A stretch of DNA of 64,000 bases from Pantoea rodasii (lineage in GTDB: Bacteria; Pseudomonadota; Gammaproteobacteria; Enterobacterales; Enterobacteriaceae), in contig NZ_MLFP01000018.1 in NCBI RefSeq assembly GCF_002095465.1, positions 37,495 to 101,494 on the forward strand, given 5' to 3'. The position numbers and the translations under genes were made by a program. The notes under the pieces were generated by a model. The model saw only the letters and a list, made by a program, of their open reading frames with translations, had not been told where the DNA came from and did no database searches. Positions within the stretch are counted from its first letter, which is position 1, and each line of letters opens with the position of its first letter. Below are positions 1 to 8,826 of the stretch, one piece after another.

Positions 1-115
1 GTTGCTGGATCGTATTACCAGTAAACGTGAAGAGCCGCAAACCATCGAAGTCCAGCCCACACTAATTGAACGTCGCTCCGTGGCGGATGGTCCATTCCGC
101 GATTACCGCCGTTAA
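1..115 (+). CDS. purR: Purine repressor PurR, C-terminal end only
   Basis: Partial gene cut by the window edge. The frame beginning at base 2 encodes 37 residues ending in FRDYRR and a TAA at 113–115, and this tail matches the C-terminus of E. coli PurR. PurR is a LacI-family repressor that binds hypoxanthine or guanine and represses purine synthesis genes. Only the end of the effector/dimerisation domain is present. The order purR–punR–punC–cfa is the same as in E. coli. Its stop codon overlaps that of the convergent punR in a shared TTAA. A PurR-like operator appears further on at 19388–19403. Confidence 0.93.
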   Translation, partial: LLDRITSKREEPQTIEVQPTLIERRSVADGPFRDYRR

Positions 116-1022
116 TGCTGATTTTCGCTGAGCCATTCGTGGTTCAGCGTTTCAGCATCGCCAAGATAGGCCAGTAACCATTCCAGCGCCGGTGACGCGC
201 GCTGCTCAGACCAACTGACGCAGCAAGGACTGTCCGGGAACGGCTGCGGCAGCATCAACTCCACCAGCAATCCCTCATCCAATAACGGTCTTGCCAGGTG
301 CCCAGGCACCATGCCCACGCACAGTCCCGCCTGCAGACAATCCATCCCCGTCACCCACTCCGGCACCACCAGTCGTCTCTGATTATCGAGAGTCCAGGTC
401 ATTCGTCGCGGCAGCGCGCGCGAGGTATCTTCCAGCACCAGAGATGGCCAGCCGCGTAGGACTTCTTCATTGAGTTCGCTGCCAGAGGCCAATGGATGAT
501 CGGGACTGACCACGCAACGCCAGTTCAGGGCGCCCATATCCTGAAACGCGAAACGGCCGCCGACGGGAATCGCCTGGGTGGCGCCAATCGCGACATCAAC
601 GCGGCCGTCCGCCAGTGCATCCCAAACACCGTTGAACACTTCGTAGCTGATAATCAGCTCCATATCCGGGAAATGGCGGTAAAAATCTTTCACCAACTGC
701 CGGGTTCGCTGCGGTTTGACAATACAATCCACGGCAATACTGAGCTGACCGCGCCAGCCATTAGCCAGCTGCTGACACTGCCGGCGAGTTGCCAGCATTT
801 TTTGATAACAGATCGTCCTTCACGCACAAAATGCTCGCCAGCGGGGGTGAGAACCACCTCGCGATGTTGGCGCTCAAACAGCGGCACAGCCAACCAGGTT
901 TCTAACTGGCGCACCGTATAGCTGACCGCAGAAGGCACGCGATGCAGTTCCTGCGCCGCAGCGCTAAAACTGCCATTGCGCGCCACCGCATCCACCACTT
1001 CTAACGCATATTCAGACCACAT
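112..1022 (-). CDS. punR: LysR-type regulator PunR (one frameshift in this sequence)
   Basis: PunR (formerly YdhB) is a LysR-type activator of the purine nucleoside transporter gene punC. An N-terminal winged helix-turn-helix (about residues 2–60, including [18 protein letters not shown]) is followed by the LysR effector-binding domain. The start at 1022 gives MWSEY, aligning with the E. coli start. The reading frame breaks at a run of six T on the plus strand (798–803): restoring a seventh base turns KKCWQ into KKMLATRRQ and rejoins both halves into about 303 residues, close to the roughly 310 of E. coli. It is divergent from punC, the usual arrangement for a LysR regulator and its target. 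The gene is probably intact in the organism. Confidence 0.9.
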
Positions 1023-1130
1023 AATTCTGCCTTCAAATTTTTTCACAGCACTGCGCAAATATTAGCGTTTCACAAAGAATGACGCACTCTTTTACACTCC
1101 CCGGCGTTCAATCTGCCAATGAGAATCACT

Positions 1131-2332
1131 ATGTTGTCGTCAAAAGGATTTATGCCCTACCTGGCCGTGCTGAGTATGCTCGGTTTTCTTGCCACGGATA
1201 TGTATCTGCCCGCCTTTGGCGATATGCAGCGCGATTTTGCCAGCGCGCCCGGCACCATCAGCGCCAGCCTGAGCCTTTTTCTGGGTGGATTTGCCTGTGC
1301 GCAGGTGTTTTGGGGCCCGCTGTCGGACCGCTTCGGCCGTAAACCGATTTTGCTGGCAGGTTTGACCATATTCGCCCTGGGTTGCATTGGCATGGTGTGG
1401 GTGACCGACGTCAACATGATGCTGGCACTGCGGTTTGTGCAAGCGGTAGGCGTGTGTGCTGCGGCAGTAAGCTGGCAGGCATTGGTGGTTGATCGCTATC
1501 CGAAAGCACAGGCCAACAAAGTTTTCGCGACAATCATGCCGCTGGTAGCACTGTCCCCCGCGCTGGCACCGCTCTTGGGCGCGTGGCTGATGGGACATTT
1601 CCACTGGCGCAGTATCTTTATCGCATTGACGATCATCACTGTGGTGCTGTTGATTGGCACGCTGCAACTTGCCGCACCTAAAAAACTCACGCCGTGAGCG
1701 GCTCTCAACCCAGTTGGTTAAATTTGCTCACCACACGCGTCTACACCGGCAACGTAGTGATCTACTCCGCCTGTTCTGCCAGTTTCTTTGCCTGGTTAAC
1801 CGGTTCGCCCTTTATCCTGGCTTCTGCGGGTTTAACCCCCGCCGATATTGGCCTGAGCTATATCCCGCAGACCATTGCTTTTTTGATTGGCGGATTTGGC
1901 TGCCGTGCGCTGCTGAATCGTTATCAGGGAACACAATTGCTGCCGTGGCTGCTGGTGTTGTATAGCATCAGCATTTTAAGTTTGTTCGTGGTGGCAATGC
2001 TGCCTGCCCCTGCATTGGTGACACTGCTGCTGCCATTCTGCGGCATGGCGCTGGCCAATGGCGCCATTTACCCGATTGTCGTTTCCAGCGCATTAGCCCC
2101 TTTCCCGCACGCCACCGGCAGAGCCGCAGGCTTACAAAACCTGCTGCAATTGGGCCTGTGCTTTATCGCCAGCCTGCTGGTGTCGGCCGGATTACAACAG
2201 GCGCTGTATCACACCACACTGGTGATGGTCGCCACGGTAGTGCTTGCATGGGCCGGCTTCGCCTGGCAACGCAGCTTAAACGCACAAAGTGATATTGCTC
2301 ACACCTCCCGTCCCTGCGAAGATAATCACTGA
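1131..2332 (+). CDS. punC: Purine nucleoside MFS transporter PunC (one frameshift in this sequence)
   Basis: Inner-membrane major facilitator of the Bcr/CflA group. In E. coli PunC (YdhC) imports purine nucleosides under PunR control. Twelve hydrophobic segments are visible, with the MFS signature [11 protein letters not shown] after helix 2 and the N-terminal ATDMYLPAF typical of this group. The ATG at 1131 gives [11 protein letters not shown], which aligns without gaps with the E. coli start, and GAGAATC lies upstream. The frame breaks in a six-A run at 1680–1685: one more A continues PKKTHAVSG into the second half and gives about 400 residues. The break falls in the weakly conserved central loop, but its type matches other breaks in the window, so a sequence error is most likely. 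Confidence 0.9.
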
Positions 2333-2340
2333 TGCAACGA

Positions 2341-2364
2341 TTATCGTTAGCAAACTAACGATAA
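2341..2364 (+). repeat. Perfect 10-bp inverted repeat after punC
   Basis: TTATCGTTAG, loop CAAA, CTAACGATAA. It lies just after the punC stop, but no T tract follows, so it is either a weak transcript-end hairpin or an operator. Confidence 0.6.
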
Positions 2365-2376
2365 CTCGTTGAATAT

Positions 2377-2407
2377 TGACCCACGTGAGCATATACTCGG
2401 TGGGTCA
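2377..2407 (+). repeat. Inverted repeat TGACCCAC/GTGGGTCA in cfa leader
   Basis: Two perfect 8-base arms (2377–2384 and 2400–2407) flank a 15-base loop that can itself form a GAG/CTC inner stem. It sits 235 bases before the cfa start, as a leader hairpin or a protein-binding dyad. Confidence 0.6.
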
Positions 2408-2641
2408 GCATTTCTGCAACAAATCAATAACATAATTGCATTATTTTTAAGCGACTCTGTCGCTGGGATGGCGTCTGCACGATCTTCCTCTCCTGATTGG
2501 TGCCAGACAATTCTATTCAGATTCATACCTCTGTTTAACGTCGGATATCTGGCGCACGGATTTTCCGTGAGTTCTCTCACAGGCCTAAGGAAATTGACTA
2601 TTATTTCCACAGGTTCAAATCGGAAAGGTGATGGAGAAGCT

Positions 2642-3790
2642 ATGAGTTCATCGTGTATAGAAGAAGTGAGCCTTGAAGAAAACCACTGGTTTCGCATCGT
2701 CAACGAATTGCTGGAACGCGCTGATGTTGCAGTCAATGGCACACGCCCCTGGGATATTCAGGTCAAGCATCCTGATTTTTTCAAACGTATTTTGCAGGAA
2801 GGATCGTTAGGTCTGGGTGAAAGTTATATGGATGGCTGGTGGGAATGCGAACAATTGGATGTCTTTTTCCATCGCGTTCTGCAACAACATCTGGATAAAC
2901 AACTCCCTCGTCATTTTAAAGATACATTGCGTATTGCGGCCGCGCGTTTAACCAATTTACAGTCGAAGAAAAGAGCCTGGATTGTGGGCAAAGAACATTA
3001 CGATCTCGGTAATGACCTTTTTTCACTGATGCTCGATCCCTTCATGCAATACTCCTGCGGCTACTGGAAAGATGTGGATACTCTGGAGCAAGCACAGTTC
3101 GCAAAACTGGACATGATTTGCCGTAAGTTGCAGCTAGAGCCTGGGATGACGCTGCTCGATATCGGCTGCGGCTGGGGCGGTCTGGCCGAGTTTGCCGCGC
3201 GTCATTACGGTGTGAAAGTGCACGGCGTCACCATTTCGGCTGAGCAACAAAAAATGGCACAGCAGCGCTGCGAAGGGCTGGACGTCACCATTCTGCTGCA
3301 GGATTACCGTGATTTGAATTTGCAGTTCGACCGGATTGTCTCTGTCGGCATGTTTGAGCACGTGGGGCCGAAAAACTATGCCACTTATTTTGACGTTGCC
3401 GATCGCAACCTCAAACCAGACGGCATATTTTTACTGCATACCATCGGCGCTATCACCACCGATATGAACGTCGATCCGTGGATCGATAAATACATCTTCC
3501 CTAACGGATGTTTACCCTCTGTGCGCCAGATTGCGGATGCCAGCGAGAAGCATTTTATTATGGAAGACTGGCATAACTTCGGTGCCGATTATGACACCAC
3601 GTTAATGGCCTGGCATGCGCGGTTTCTGATGACCTGGCCACAGTTATCAGAGAAATACGGCGAGCGCTTTAAACGGATGTTTGGCTACTATCTCAACGCC
3701 TGTGCTGGCGCGTTTCGCGCGCGAGATATTCAGTTGTGGCAGGTGGTGTTTAGTCGCGGCAAAGAGGGTGGATTGCGCGTCGCGCGTTAA
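2642..3790 (+). CDS. cfa: Cyclopropane-fatty-acyl-phospholipid synthase
   Basis: Transfers a methylene group from S-adenosylmethionine to cis double bonds of membrane phospholipid acyl chains, hardening the membrane in stationary phase and acid. The SAM-binding motif LLDIGCGWGG lies near residue 171, and the conserved blocks GLGESYMDGWW, HYDLGNDLF, FEHVGPKNY and NACAGAFRARD are all present. The start at 2642 gives MSSSCIEEVS, identical to E. coli, with GGAG 7 bases upstream; the frame is open further upstream, but that sequence is leader. The product is 382 residues, the E. coli length. It is followed by a strong terminator and faces ribC. Confidence 0.97.
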   Translation: MSSSCIEEVSLEENHWFRIVNELLERADVAVNGTRPWDIQVKHPDFFKRILQEGSLGLGESYMDGWWECEQLDVFFHRVLQQHLDKQLPRHFKDTLRIAAARLTNLQSKKRAWIVGKEHYDLGNDLFSLMLDPFMQYSCGYWKDVDTLEQAQFAKLDMICRKLQLEPGMTLLDIGCGWGGLAEFAARHYGVKVHGVTISAEQQKMAQQRCEGLDVTILLQDYRDLNLQFDRIVSVGMFEHVGPKNYATYFDVADRNLKPDGIFLLHTIGAITTDMNVDPWIDKYIFPNGCLPSVRQIADASEKHFIMEDWHNFGADYDTTLMAWHARFLMTWPQLSEKYGERFKRMFGYYLNACAGAFRARDIQLWQVVFSRGKEGGLRVAR

Positions 3791-3805
3791 TCAGCTCATG
3801 ATGAG

Positions 3806-3833
3806 ATAAGGCGCCGCCGGCGCCTTATTTTTT
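3806..3833 (+). terminator. Rho-independent terminator of cfa
   Basis: Stem ATAAGGCGCC/GGCGCCTTAT with a GCC loop, followed by a T-rich tail. It lies between convergent cfa and ribC. Confidence 0.85.
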
Positions 3834-3838
3834 GCGGG

Positions 3839-4489
3839 CTACTCGGCGCTGTCGGCCGATGCTAATGCAATGGCCGCAGCGTCACGTTGGGCCAGCACGC
3901 GCTCAACGGTTTCGACAATCGCCTGCGTATGGGGATCGATCTCAATATTCACTTTGTGCCCCAACTTTTTCGCACCTAGCGTGGTACGTTCCAGCGTTTC
4001 TGGAATCAGATGCACACAGAATTTGCTTTTGGTCACATCACCTACCGTCAGGCTGATACCGTCAATGCCGACAAAGCCTTTATGCAGGATATATTTGATT
4101 TGCGATGCATCCTGTAATTTAAACCACACTTCACGGTTATTTTCAGACTGGATGATTTTGCAGATTTCTGCGGTCGTCATAATATGGCCGGACATTAAGT
4201 GACCGCCAATTTCATCGCTGAACTTCGCCGCGCGCTCGATATTCACCACATCGCCCACCGCTAATTCCCCGAGATTGGTAATGCGCAGGGTTTCCTTGAT
4301 GAGGTCAAAGCTGACACGATCGCCCTCAATCGCCGTCACCGTCAGGCAGCAGCCGTTGTGCGCCACCGATGCGCCCAATGCCAGGCCCGGTAACAACTCT
4401 TCCGGTAAACGTACGATATGGGTTCGAAACAGCTTTTTTTCTTCTACGGCGATAATTTCGGCCGTGCCTTGCACAATTCCAGTAAACAT
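3839..4489 (-). CDS. ribC: Riboflavin synthase alpha subunit
   Basis: Converts two 6,7-dimethyl-8-ribityllumazine molecules to riboflavin plus a pyrimidine, the last step of riboflavin synthesis (cytosol, homotrimer). Two lumazine-binding repeats are visible: MFTGIVQG at the start and [22 protein letters not shown] in the second half. NGCCLTV and [11 protein letters not shown] are family hallmarks. It has 216 residues against about 213 in E. coli, with an extended acidic C-terminus (ASADSAE). It is called ribC in E. coli and ribE in some annotations. It is divergent from mdtK, as in E. coli. No FMN riboswitch is visible upstream. Confidence 0.96.
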   Translation of the reverse strand: MFTGIVQGTAEIIAVEEKKLFRTHIVRLPEELLPGLALGASVAHNGCCLTVTAIEGDRVSFDLIKETLRITNLGELAVGDVVNIERAAKFSDEIGGHLMSGHIMTTAEICKIIQSENNREVWFKLQDASQIKYILHKGFVGIDGISLTVGDVTKSKFCVHLIPETLERTTLGAKKLGHKVNIEIDPHTQAIVETVERVLAQRDAAAIALASADSAE

Positions 4490-4599
4490 ACTTTCAGCCT
4501 CTGCGAAGTTTGCCCCAGTTTATCACAGCTTGAGCTGCGCGGTTTAATTTGGCGGAGTTCAAACTTTACACAAATGGCTTAACAAAATGCGAACAAAGT

Positions 4600-4628
4600 T
4601 TGGTGGAATGCAGCGCTCCCGCTACACT
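4600..4628 (+). promoter_or_regulatory. Candidate sigma-70 promoter of mdtK
   Basis: TTGGTG, a 17-base spacer, then TACACT, 60 bases before the GTG start. Confidence 0.5.
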
Positions 4629-4687
4629 ATGCCGCGCATTCTTTGGGGATATCACCCCGATCTCTTCTTAATTCAAGCAGGTGTTAC

Positions 4688-6061
4688 GTGCAGAAGTATT
4701 TAACAGAAGCGCGTCAATTGCTGGCCCTCGCGATCCCGGTCATCCTTGCTCAGGTGGCCCAAACAGCGATGGGGTTTGTGGATACCATTATGGCCGGTGC
4801 GGTGAGCGCCACGGATATGGCCGCCGTTGCTGTCGGCACCTCTATCTGGCTTCCCGCCATTCTGTTTGGTCATGGTCTTCTGCTGGCATTGACGCCAACC
4901 GTTGCGCAATTCAACGGTTCAGGGCGACGCGATCGTATTGCAGAACAAGTGCGCCAGGGTTACTGGCTGGCACTGGCGGTGGCATTGCTGATAATGGTGG
5001 TGCTGTGGAATGCAGGCTATCTCATCCATGCGATGCACGATATTGATCCGCAACTGGCAGCCAAGGCTGAAGGTTACCTGCACGCCTTATTGTGGGGTGC
5101 ACCCGGTTATCTTTTCTTCCAGGTGGCGCGTAACCAGTGTGAGGGTTTGTCGAAAACCAAGCCGGCGATGCTGCTGGGCTTCCTGGGATTGCTGGTTAAC
5201 ATCCCGCTGAACTACGTGTTCATTTATGGTCATTTTGGCATGCCAGCGCTTGGCGGCGTGGGATGTGGTGTCGCCACGGCCTCCGTTTATTGGGTTATGT
5301 TTATCGTGATGCGTTTCTGGGTAAAGCGCATGGCCAGCATGCGCGATATTCGGATGAACACTCGCTGGTCTCCCCCTTCGCGCGCCATCCTTTCGCGTCT
5401 GTTCAATCTTGGGTTACCCGTGGCGCTTGCGCTGTTTTTTGAAGTGACCCTGTTTGCGGTGGTGGCACTGCTGGTTTCACCACTGGGTATCGTCAAAGTG
5501 GCTGGCCACCAGATCGCGCTTAACTTTAGTTCACTGATGTTCGTCCTCCCACTGTCCCTCGGCGTGGCCACCACCATTCGTGTGGGCTACCGTCTCGGAC
5601 AGGGCTCCACCGAACAGGCTCGCATCGCGGCCTGGACTGGACAAGGCGTGGGTATCAGCATGGCTGCCGTTACTGCGATTTTCACCGTGACGTTCCGTGA
5701 AGACATTGCAGCGCTTTACACCACCAATCCGGAAGTCATCACGTTGGCGGCACAGCTCATGCTCCTTGCGGCTATTTACCAGTTCTCAGATTCGATTCAG
5801 GTGATTGGCAGCGGTATCCTGCGCGGCTACAAAGATACTCGCTCGATCTTCTTTATTACCCTTATTGCTTACTGGGTATTGGGATTGCCGGTCGGCTATA
5901 TATTGGCGCTGACGGATTGGGTCGTCCCGCAACTGGGCCCGGCAGGCTTCTGGTGTGGATTCATCGTAGGATTGACATCCGCAGCGGTGATGATGATTTG
6001 GCGCATTCGTCGATTACAGCGTTCGCCACCGCAGGTGATCCTGGCGCGCGCCGCCCGCTAA
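4688..6061 (+). CDS. mdtK: MATE multidrug efflux transporter MdtK
   Basis: Inner-membrane cation-coupled exporter of the MATE family (YdhE/NorM type) that removes norfloxacin-like and other cationic drugs. Twelve hydrophobic helices are arranged as two MatE repeats. Family motifs include [13 protein letters not shown] near the start, [20 protein letters not shown] in the second half, and [13 protein letters not shown] choose GTG at 4688 (VQKYLTEAR) over the longer upstream frame, because it aligns with the E. coli start, follows CAGGTG, and gives 457 residues, exactly the E. coli length. A hairpin follows the stop, before the tRNA promoter. Confidence 0.95.
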   Translation: MQKYLTEARQLLALAIPVILAQVAQTAMGFVDTIMAGAVSATDMAAVAVGTSIWLPAILFGHGLLLALTPTVAQFNGSGRRDRIAEQVRQGYWLALAVALLIMVVLWNAGYLIHAMHDIDPQLAAKAEGYLHALLWGAPGYLFFQVARNQCEGLSKTKPAMLLGFLGLLVNIPLNYVFIYGHFGMPALGGVGCGVATASVYWVMFIVMRFWVKRMASMRDIRMNTRWSPPSRAILSRLFNLGLPVALALFFEVTLFAVVALLVSPLGIVKVAGHQIALNFSSLMFVLPLSLGVATTIRVGYRLGQGSTEQARIAAWTGQGVGISMAAVTAIFTVTFREDIAALYTTNPEVITLAAQLMLLAAIYQFSDSIQVIGSGILRGYKDTRSIFFITLIAYWVLGLPVGYILALTDWVVPQLGPAGFWCGFIVGLTSAAVMMIWRIRRLQRSPPQVILARAAR

Positions 6062-6066
6062 GTGGC

Positions 6067-6092
6067 TGAACGGGCCGATATTTGCCCGTTCA
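6067..6092 (+). terminator. Hairpin after mdtK
   Basis: TGAACGGGC/GCCCGTTCA, 9-bp perfect stem with an 8-base loop. No T tract follows, so termination here is only likely. Confidence 0.4.
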
Positions 6093-6156
6093 ATGGCGAA
6101 AATAACAGCGGGTCGCGCAGATGCTGGTCAGTCGTCAGGGAAAATCATTTTTTCCC

Positions 6157-6185
6157 TTGCCAGCATCGCGGCCTACCGTTAATAT
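6157..6185 (+). promoter_or_regulatory. Promoter of the tRNA-Val cluster
   Basis: TTGCCA, a 17-base spacer, then TAATAT, followed by a GC-rich stretch typical of stringently controlled stable-RNA promoters. The first tRNA starts 30 bases downstream. Confidence 0.7.
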
Positions 6186-6215
6186 TCGTCCCCGCTGTCG
6201 CCCTGACAGCATGTT

Positions 6216-6292
6216 GCGCTCTTAGCTCAGTTGGTTAGAGCACCACCTTGACATGGTGGGGGTCGATGGTTCGAGTCCATTAGAGCGCACCA
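6216..6292 (+). tRNA. valV: tRNA-Val (anticodon GAC), copy 1
   Basis: 77 bases with encoded CCA. Acceptor stem GCGCTCT/AGAGCGC, D-loop AGCTCAGTTGGTTAGAGC, anticodon loop TTGACAT with GAC, and T-loop TTCGAGT. It occupies the same place as E. coli valVW between mdtK and pykF. It is identical base for base to copy 3. Confidence 0.97.
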
Positions 6293-6295
6293 AGT

Positions 6296-6372
6296 GCGTC
6301 CGTAGCTCAGTTGGTTAGAGCACCACCTTGACATGGTGGGGGGCGGTGGTTCGAGTCCACTCGGACGCACCA
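6296..6372 (+). tRNA. valW: tRNA-Val (anticodon GAC), copy 2
   Basis: 77 bases with encoded CCA and acceptor stem GCGTCCG/CGGACGC. The anticodon arm is identical to copies 1 and 3. The variable loop reads GGGGC where the neighbours read GGGTC, a T-to-G change at position 47. The T-stem differs compatibly from its neighbours. Confidence 0.97.
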
Positions 6373-6383
6373 AATTTCTGAAT

Positions 6384-6460
6384 GCGCTCTTAGCTCAGTT
6401 GGTTAGAGCACCACCTTGACATGGTGGGGGTCGATGGTTCGAGTCCATTAGAGCGCACCA
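6384..6460 (+). tRNA. tRNA-Val (anticodon GAC), copy 3
   Basis: 77 bases with CCA, identical to copy 1. This is one more copy than the two GAC genes in E. coli at this place, pointing to recent duplication or gene conversion. A pyrimidine-rich, hairpin-free stretch follows. Confidence 0.97.
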
Positions 6461-6532
6461 CTCTTTGTTTTCTCTCCTTTTGCGCAACACCCCTTTCCTT
6501 GATCTGTATCGTTTTCTCTTTCCGCTTTTATA

Positions 6533-6561
6533 TTGGTTTTCGCATACTTAGCGTCTATACT
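6533..6561 (+). promoter_or_regulatory. Promoter of pykF
   Basis: TTGGTT, a 17-base spacer, then TATACT. The predicted start point is near 6568, just before the Cra box. Confidence 0.65.
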
Positions 6562-6578
6562 ATGCCGCGTTGTCCACC

Positions 6579-6590
6579 TGAAAGGTTTCA
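6579..6590 (+). promoter_or_regulatory. Cra (FruR) operator of pykF
   Basis: TGAAAGGTTTCA differs by one base from the Cra consensus TGAAACGTTTCA. It lies about 12–23 bases downstream of the predicted start point, a repressing position, as expected for a glycolytic gene. Confidence 0.75.
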
Positions 6591-6804
6591 GCGCTAACGT
6601 GCCTATGCAAACAACTCAAATGATTTGCGCAACACTGCCCAACCAGTTCCCTCGCGTACTGCATAACTTCTCTGCACGCTTAGCCACTGTCACCTATTCT
6701 TACCTCTGTACGATCCAAACCAACACCATACATATTTTCACTTCGCTGCCAAACGCCGCGAATCCCAACCTTAATCATCCATCACAACTTACAGAAAAGC
6801 TGAC

Positions 6805-8217
6805 ATGAAAAAGACCAAGATTGTTTGTACCATCGGTCCGAAAACCGAATCTGAAGAGATGCTGACTCAACTGCTGGAAGCGGGAATGAACGTCATGCGC
6901 CTGAACTTCTCTCACGGTGATTATGCCGAGCATGGTCAGCGCATCACCAATATGCGTGCCGTCACGGAAAAAACCGGTCGTCAGGCTGCGATTTTGCTGG
7001 ACACCAAAGGTCCTGAAATCCGCACCATGAAGCTGGAAGGCGGTAACGATGTTTCGCTGAAAGCGGGCCAAACCTTCACCTTTACCACCGATCAGTCGGT
7101 GATTGGCAACACCGAGCGCGTTGCGGTGACCTATGCCGGCTTCACCGAAGATCTGAAAATCGGTAATACCGTACTGGTTGATGATGGCCTGATCGGTATG
7201 CAAGTAACCGAAGTCACCGAAAACACCGTGGTGTGCAAGGTGCTGAACAACGGCGATCTGGGTGAGAACAAAGGTGTAAACCTGCCAGGTGTTTCCATTC
7301 AGCTGCCTGCTTTGGCTGAAAAAGATAAACGTGACCTTATCTTCGGTTGTGAGCAAGGCGTTGATTTCGTCGCCGCTTCGTTTATCCGCAAACGTTCAGA
7401 CGTTCTGGAAATTCGCGAGCATCTGAAAGCCCACGGCGGTGAGAACATTCAGATCATCTCTAAAATCGAAAACCAGGAAGGCCTGAACAACTTCGACGAG
7501 ATTCTTGAAGCGTCTGACGGCATCATGGTTGCGCGTGGCGATCTGGGTGTTGAGATCCCGGTAGAAGAAGTGATCTTCGCGCAGAAAATGATGATCAAAA
7601 AGTGTAATAAAGCACGCAAAGTGGTTATCACCGCGACGCAGATGCTGGATTCAATGATCAAAAACCCGCGCCCTACCCGTGCAGAAGCAGGCGATGTGGC
7701 GAACGCCATTCTCGACGGTACTGACGCAGTGATGCTGTCTGGTGAGAGTGCGAAGGGTAAATATCCGCTGGAATCGGTTACCATCATGGCAACCATCTGT
7801 GAGCGTACTGACCGTGTGATGAAATCACGCATTGGTGAGCTGCAGGATTCACGTAAACTGCGCATCACCGAAGCCGTGTGCCGCGGCGCGGTCGAAACCG
7901 CCGAGAAGCTGGAAGCACCGGTGATTGTCGTGGCTACCGAAGGCGGCAAGTCAGCGAAAGCAATCCGCAAATATTTCCCGGATGCCACCATTTTGGCGCT
8001 GACCACCAATCACACCACCGCGCGCCAGCTGATTCTGAGCAAAGGCATTGAAACGCGTGTGTTGAATGAAATCGCTTCAACCGACGATTTCTACCGCATT
8101 GGTAAAGAAATGGCGCTGGAAAGTGGCTACGCGCAGAAAGGCGATGTGGTCGTGATGGTGTCAGGTGCACTGGTTCCAAGTGGCACGACCAACACTGCTT
8201 CAGTCCACGTACTCTGA
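6805..8217 (+). CDS. pykF: Pyruvate kinase I
   Basis: Converts phosphoenolpyruvate and ADP to pyruvate and ATP in the last step of glycolysis; type I enzymes are activated by fructose-1,6-bisphosphate. The N-terminal [25 protein letters not shown], the Mg/K-binding [18 protein letters not shown] with the catalytic lysine, [11 protein letters not shown] and TATQMLDSM are all visible. The order is TIM barrel, inserted B domain (about residues 70–170), then the C-terminal allosteric domain. It has 470 residues, as in E. coli. Weak Shine-Dalgarno AGAAAAGC. It opposes ppsA at 21211, and both carry Cra-like sites. Confidence 0.98.
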   Translation: MKKTKIVCTIGPKTESEEMLTQLLEAGMNVMRLNFSHGDYAEHGQRITNMRAVTEKTGRQAAILLDTKGPEIRTMKLEGGNDVSLKAGQTFTFTTDQSVIGNTERVAVTYAGFTEDLKIGNTVLVDDGLIGMQVTEVTENTVVCKVLNNGDLGENKGVNLPGVSIQLPALAEKDKRDLIFGCEQGVDFVAASFIRKRSDVLEIREHLKAHGGENIQIISKIENQEGLNNFDEILEASDGIMVARGDLGVEIPVEEVIFAQKMMIKKCNKARKVVITATQMLDSMIKNPRPTRAEAGDVANAILDGTDAVMLSGESAKGKYPLESVTIMATICERTDRVMKSRIGELQDSRKLRITEAVCRGAVETAEKLEAPVIVVATEGGKSAKAIRKYFPDATILALTTNHTTARQLILSKGIETRVLNEIASTDDFYRIGKEMALESGYAQKGDVVVMVSGALVPSGTTNTASVHVL

Positions 8218-8238
8218 TTTTTGGTTGAAGTTTTATTT

Positions 8239-8267
8239 AAAAGCGCCTTTTTTAGGCGCTTTTTTTA
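8239..8267 (+). terminator. Rho-independent terminator of pykF
   Basis: AAAAGCGCCT/AGGCGCTTTT stem with a T-run loop and tail. Confidence 0.9.
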
Positions 8268-8447
8268 TTCTTGCTGTAATACAAAAACCAGAATTTTCCA
8301 ATCGATAATAACTATTCAATATCCCGCATGATTAAGGTTAGTCCGATTAAATCTCTCTGTTTTAGCTAAATATTTTCATCTTCTTCTGCGAAACGCTGTT
8401 TCTTTGAGCGAACGATCAAATTTAAGCATGTTCTCATCAAAAATTTA

Positions 8448-8477
8448 TTCTCAACTCAAAAAGCTTTGTGTAATACT
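8448..8477 (+). promoter_or_regulatory. lpp promoter
   Basis: TTCTCA … TAATACT followed by TGTAACGCTACATGGAG matches the very strong E. coli lpp promoter and leader nearly base for base. The 180 bases upstream (8268–8447) are AT-rich. Confidence 0.85.
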
Positions 8478-8510
8478 TGTAACGCTACATGGAGATTAAC
8501 TCAATTCTAG

Positions 8511-8759
<249 letters not shown>

Positions 8760-8772
8760 GAGTTCTGGTTTG

Positions 8773-8804
8773 AAAAATGGTGCCCATGTGGCACCATTTT
8801 TTTT
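8773..8804 (+). terminator. Rho-independent terminator of lpp
   Basis: Stem TGGTGCC/GGCACCA flanked by A5 and T8. It may also serve the convergent ldtE. Confidence 0.92.
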
Positions 8805-8826
8805 GTCCTGATTTTGGCCTTCCTAA

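Larger units (their letters stand above)
2333..2641 (+). other. Long cfa leader region with stacked dyads
   Basis: This 309-base stretch between punC and cfa has no convincing gene. It holds two strong inverted repeats, listed separately. In E. coli cfa has a long sigma-70 leader that is a target of small RNAs such as RydC and a shorter sigma-S transcript, so a long leader here fits. I could not identify the sRNA pairing site with certainty. Confidence 0.5.
6461..6804 (+). other. pykF leader and promoter region
   Basis: 344 bases without a convincing gene. It holds the pykF promoter and Cra box (listed separately) and then an A/C-rich leader of more than 200 bases before the start codon. Confidence 0.6.

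Noticed and set aside
798..1685. Programmed frameshifting or phase variation in punR and punC
   Set aside because: The same one-base loss also hits unrelated essential genes (pheT, rplT), so a shared technical cause is simpler.
6533..6808. 91-codon frame running through the pykF leader
   Set aside because: It starts inside the proposed pykF −35/−10 region, has no ribosome-binding site, shows odd composition and overlaps the pykF start.
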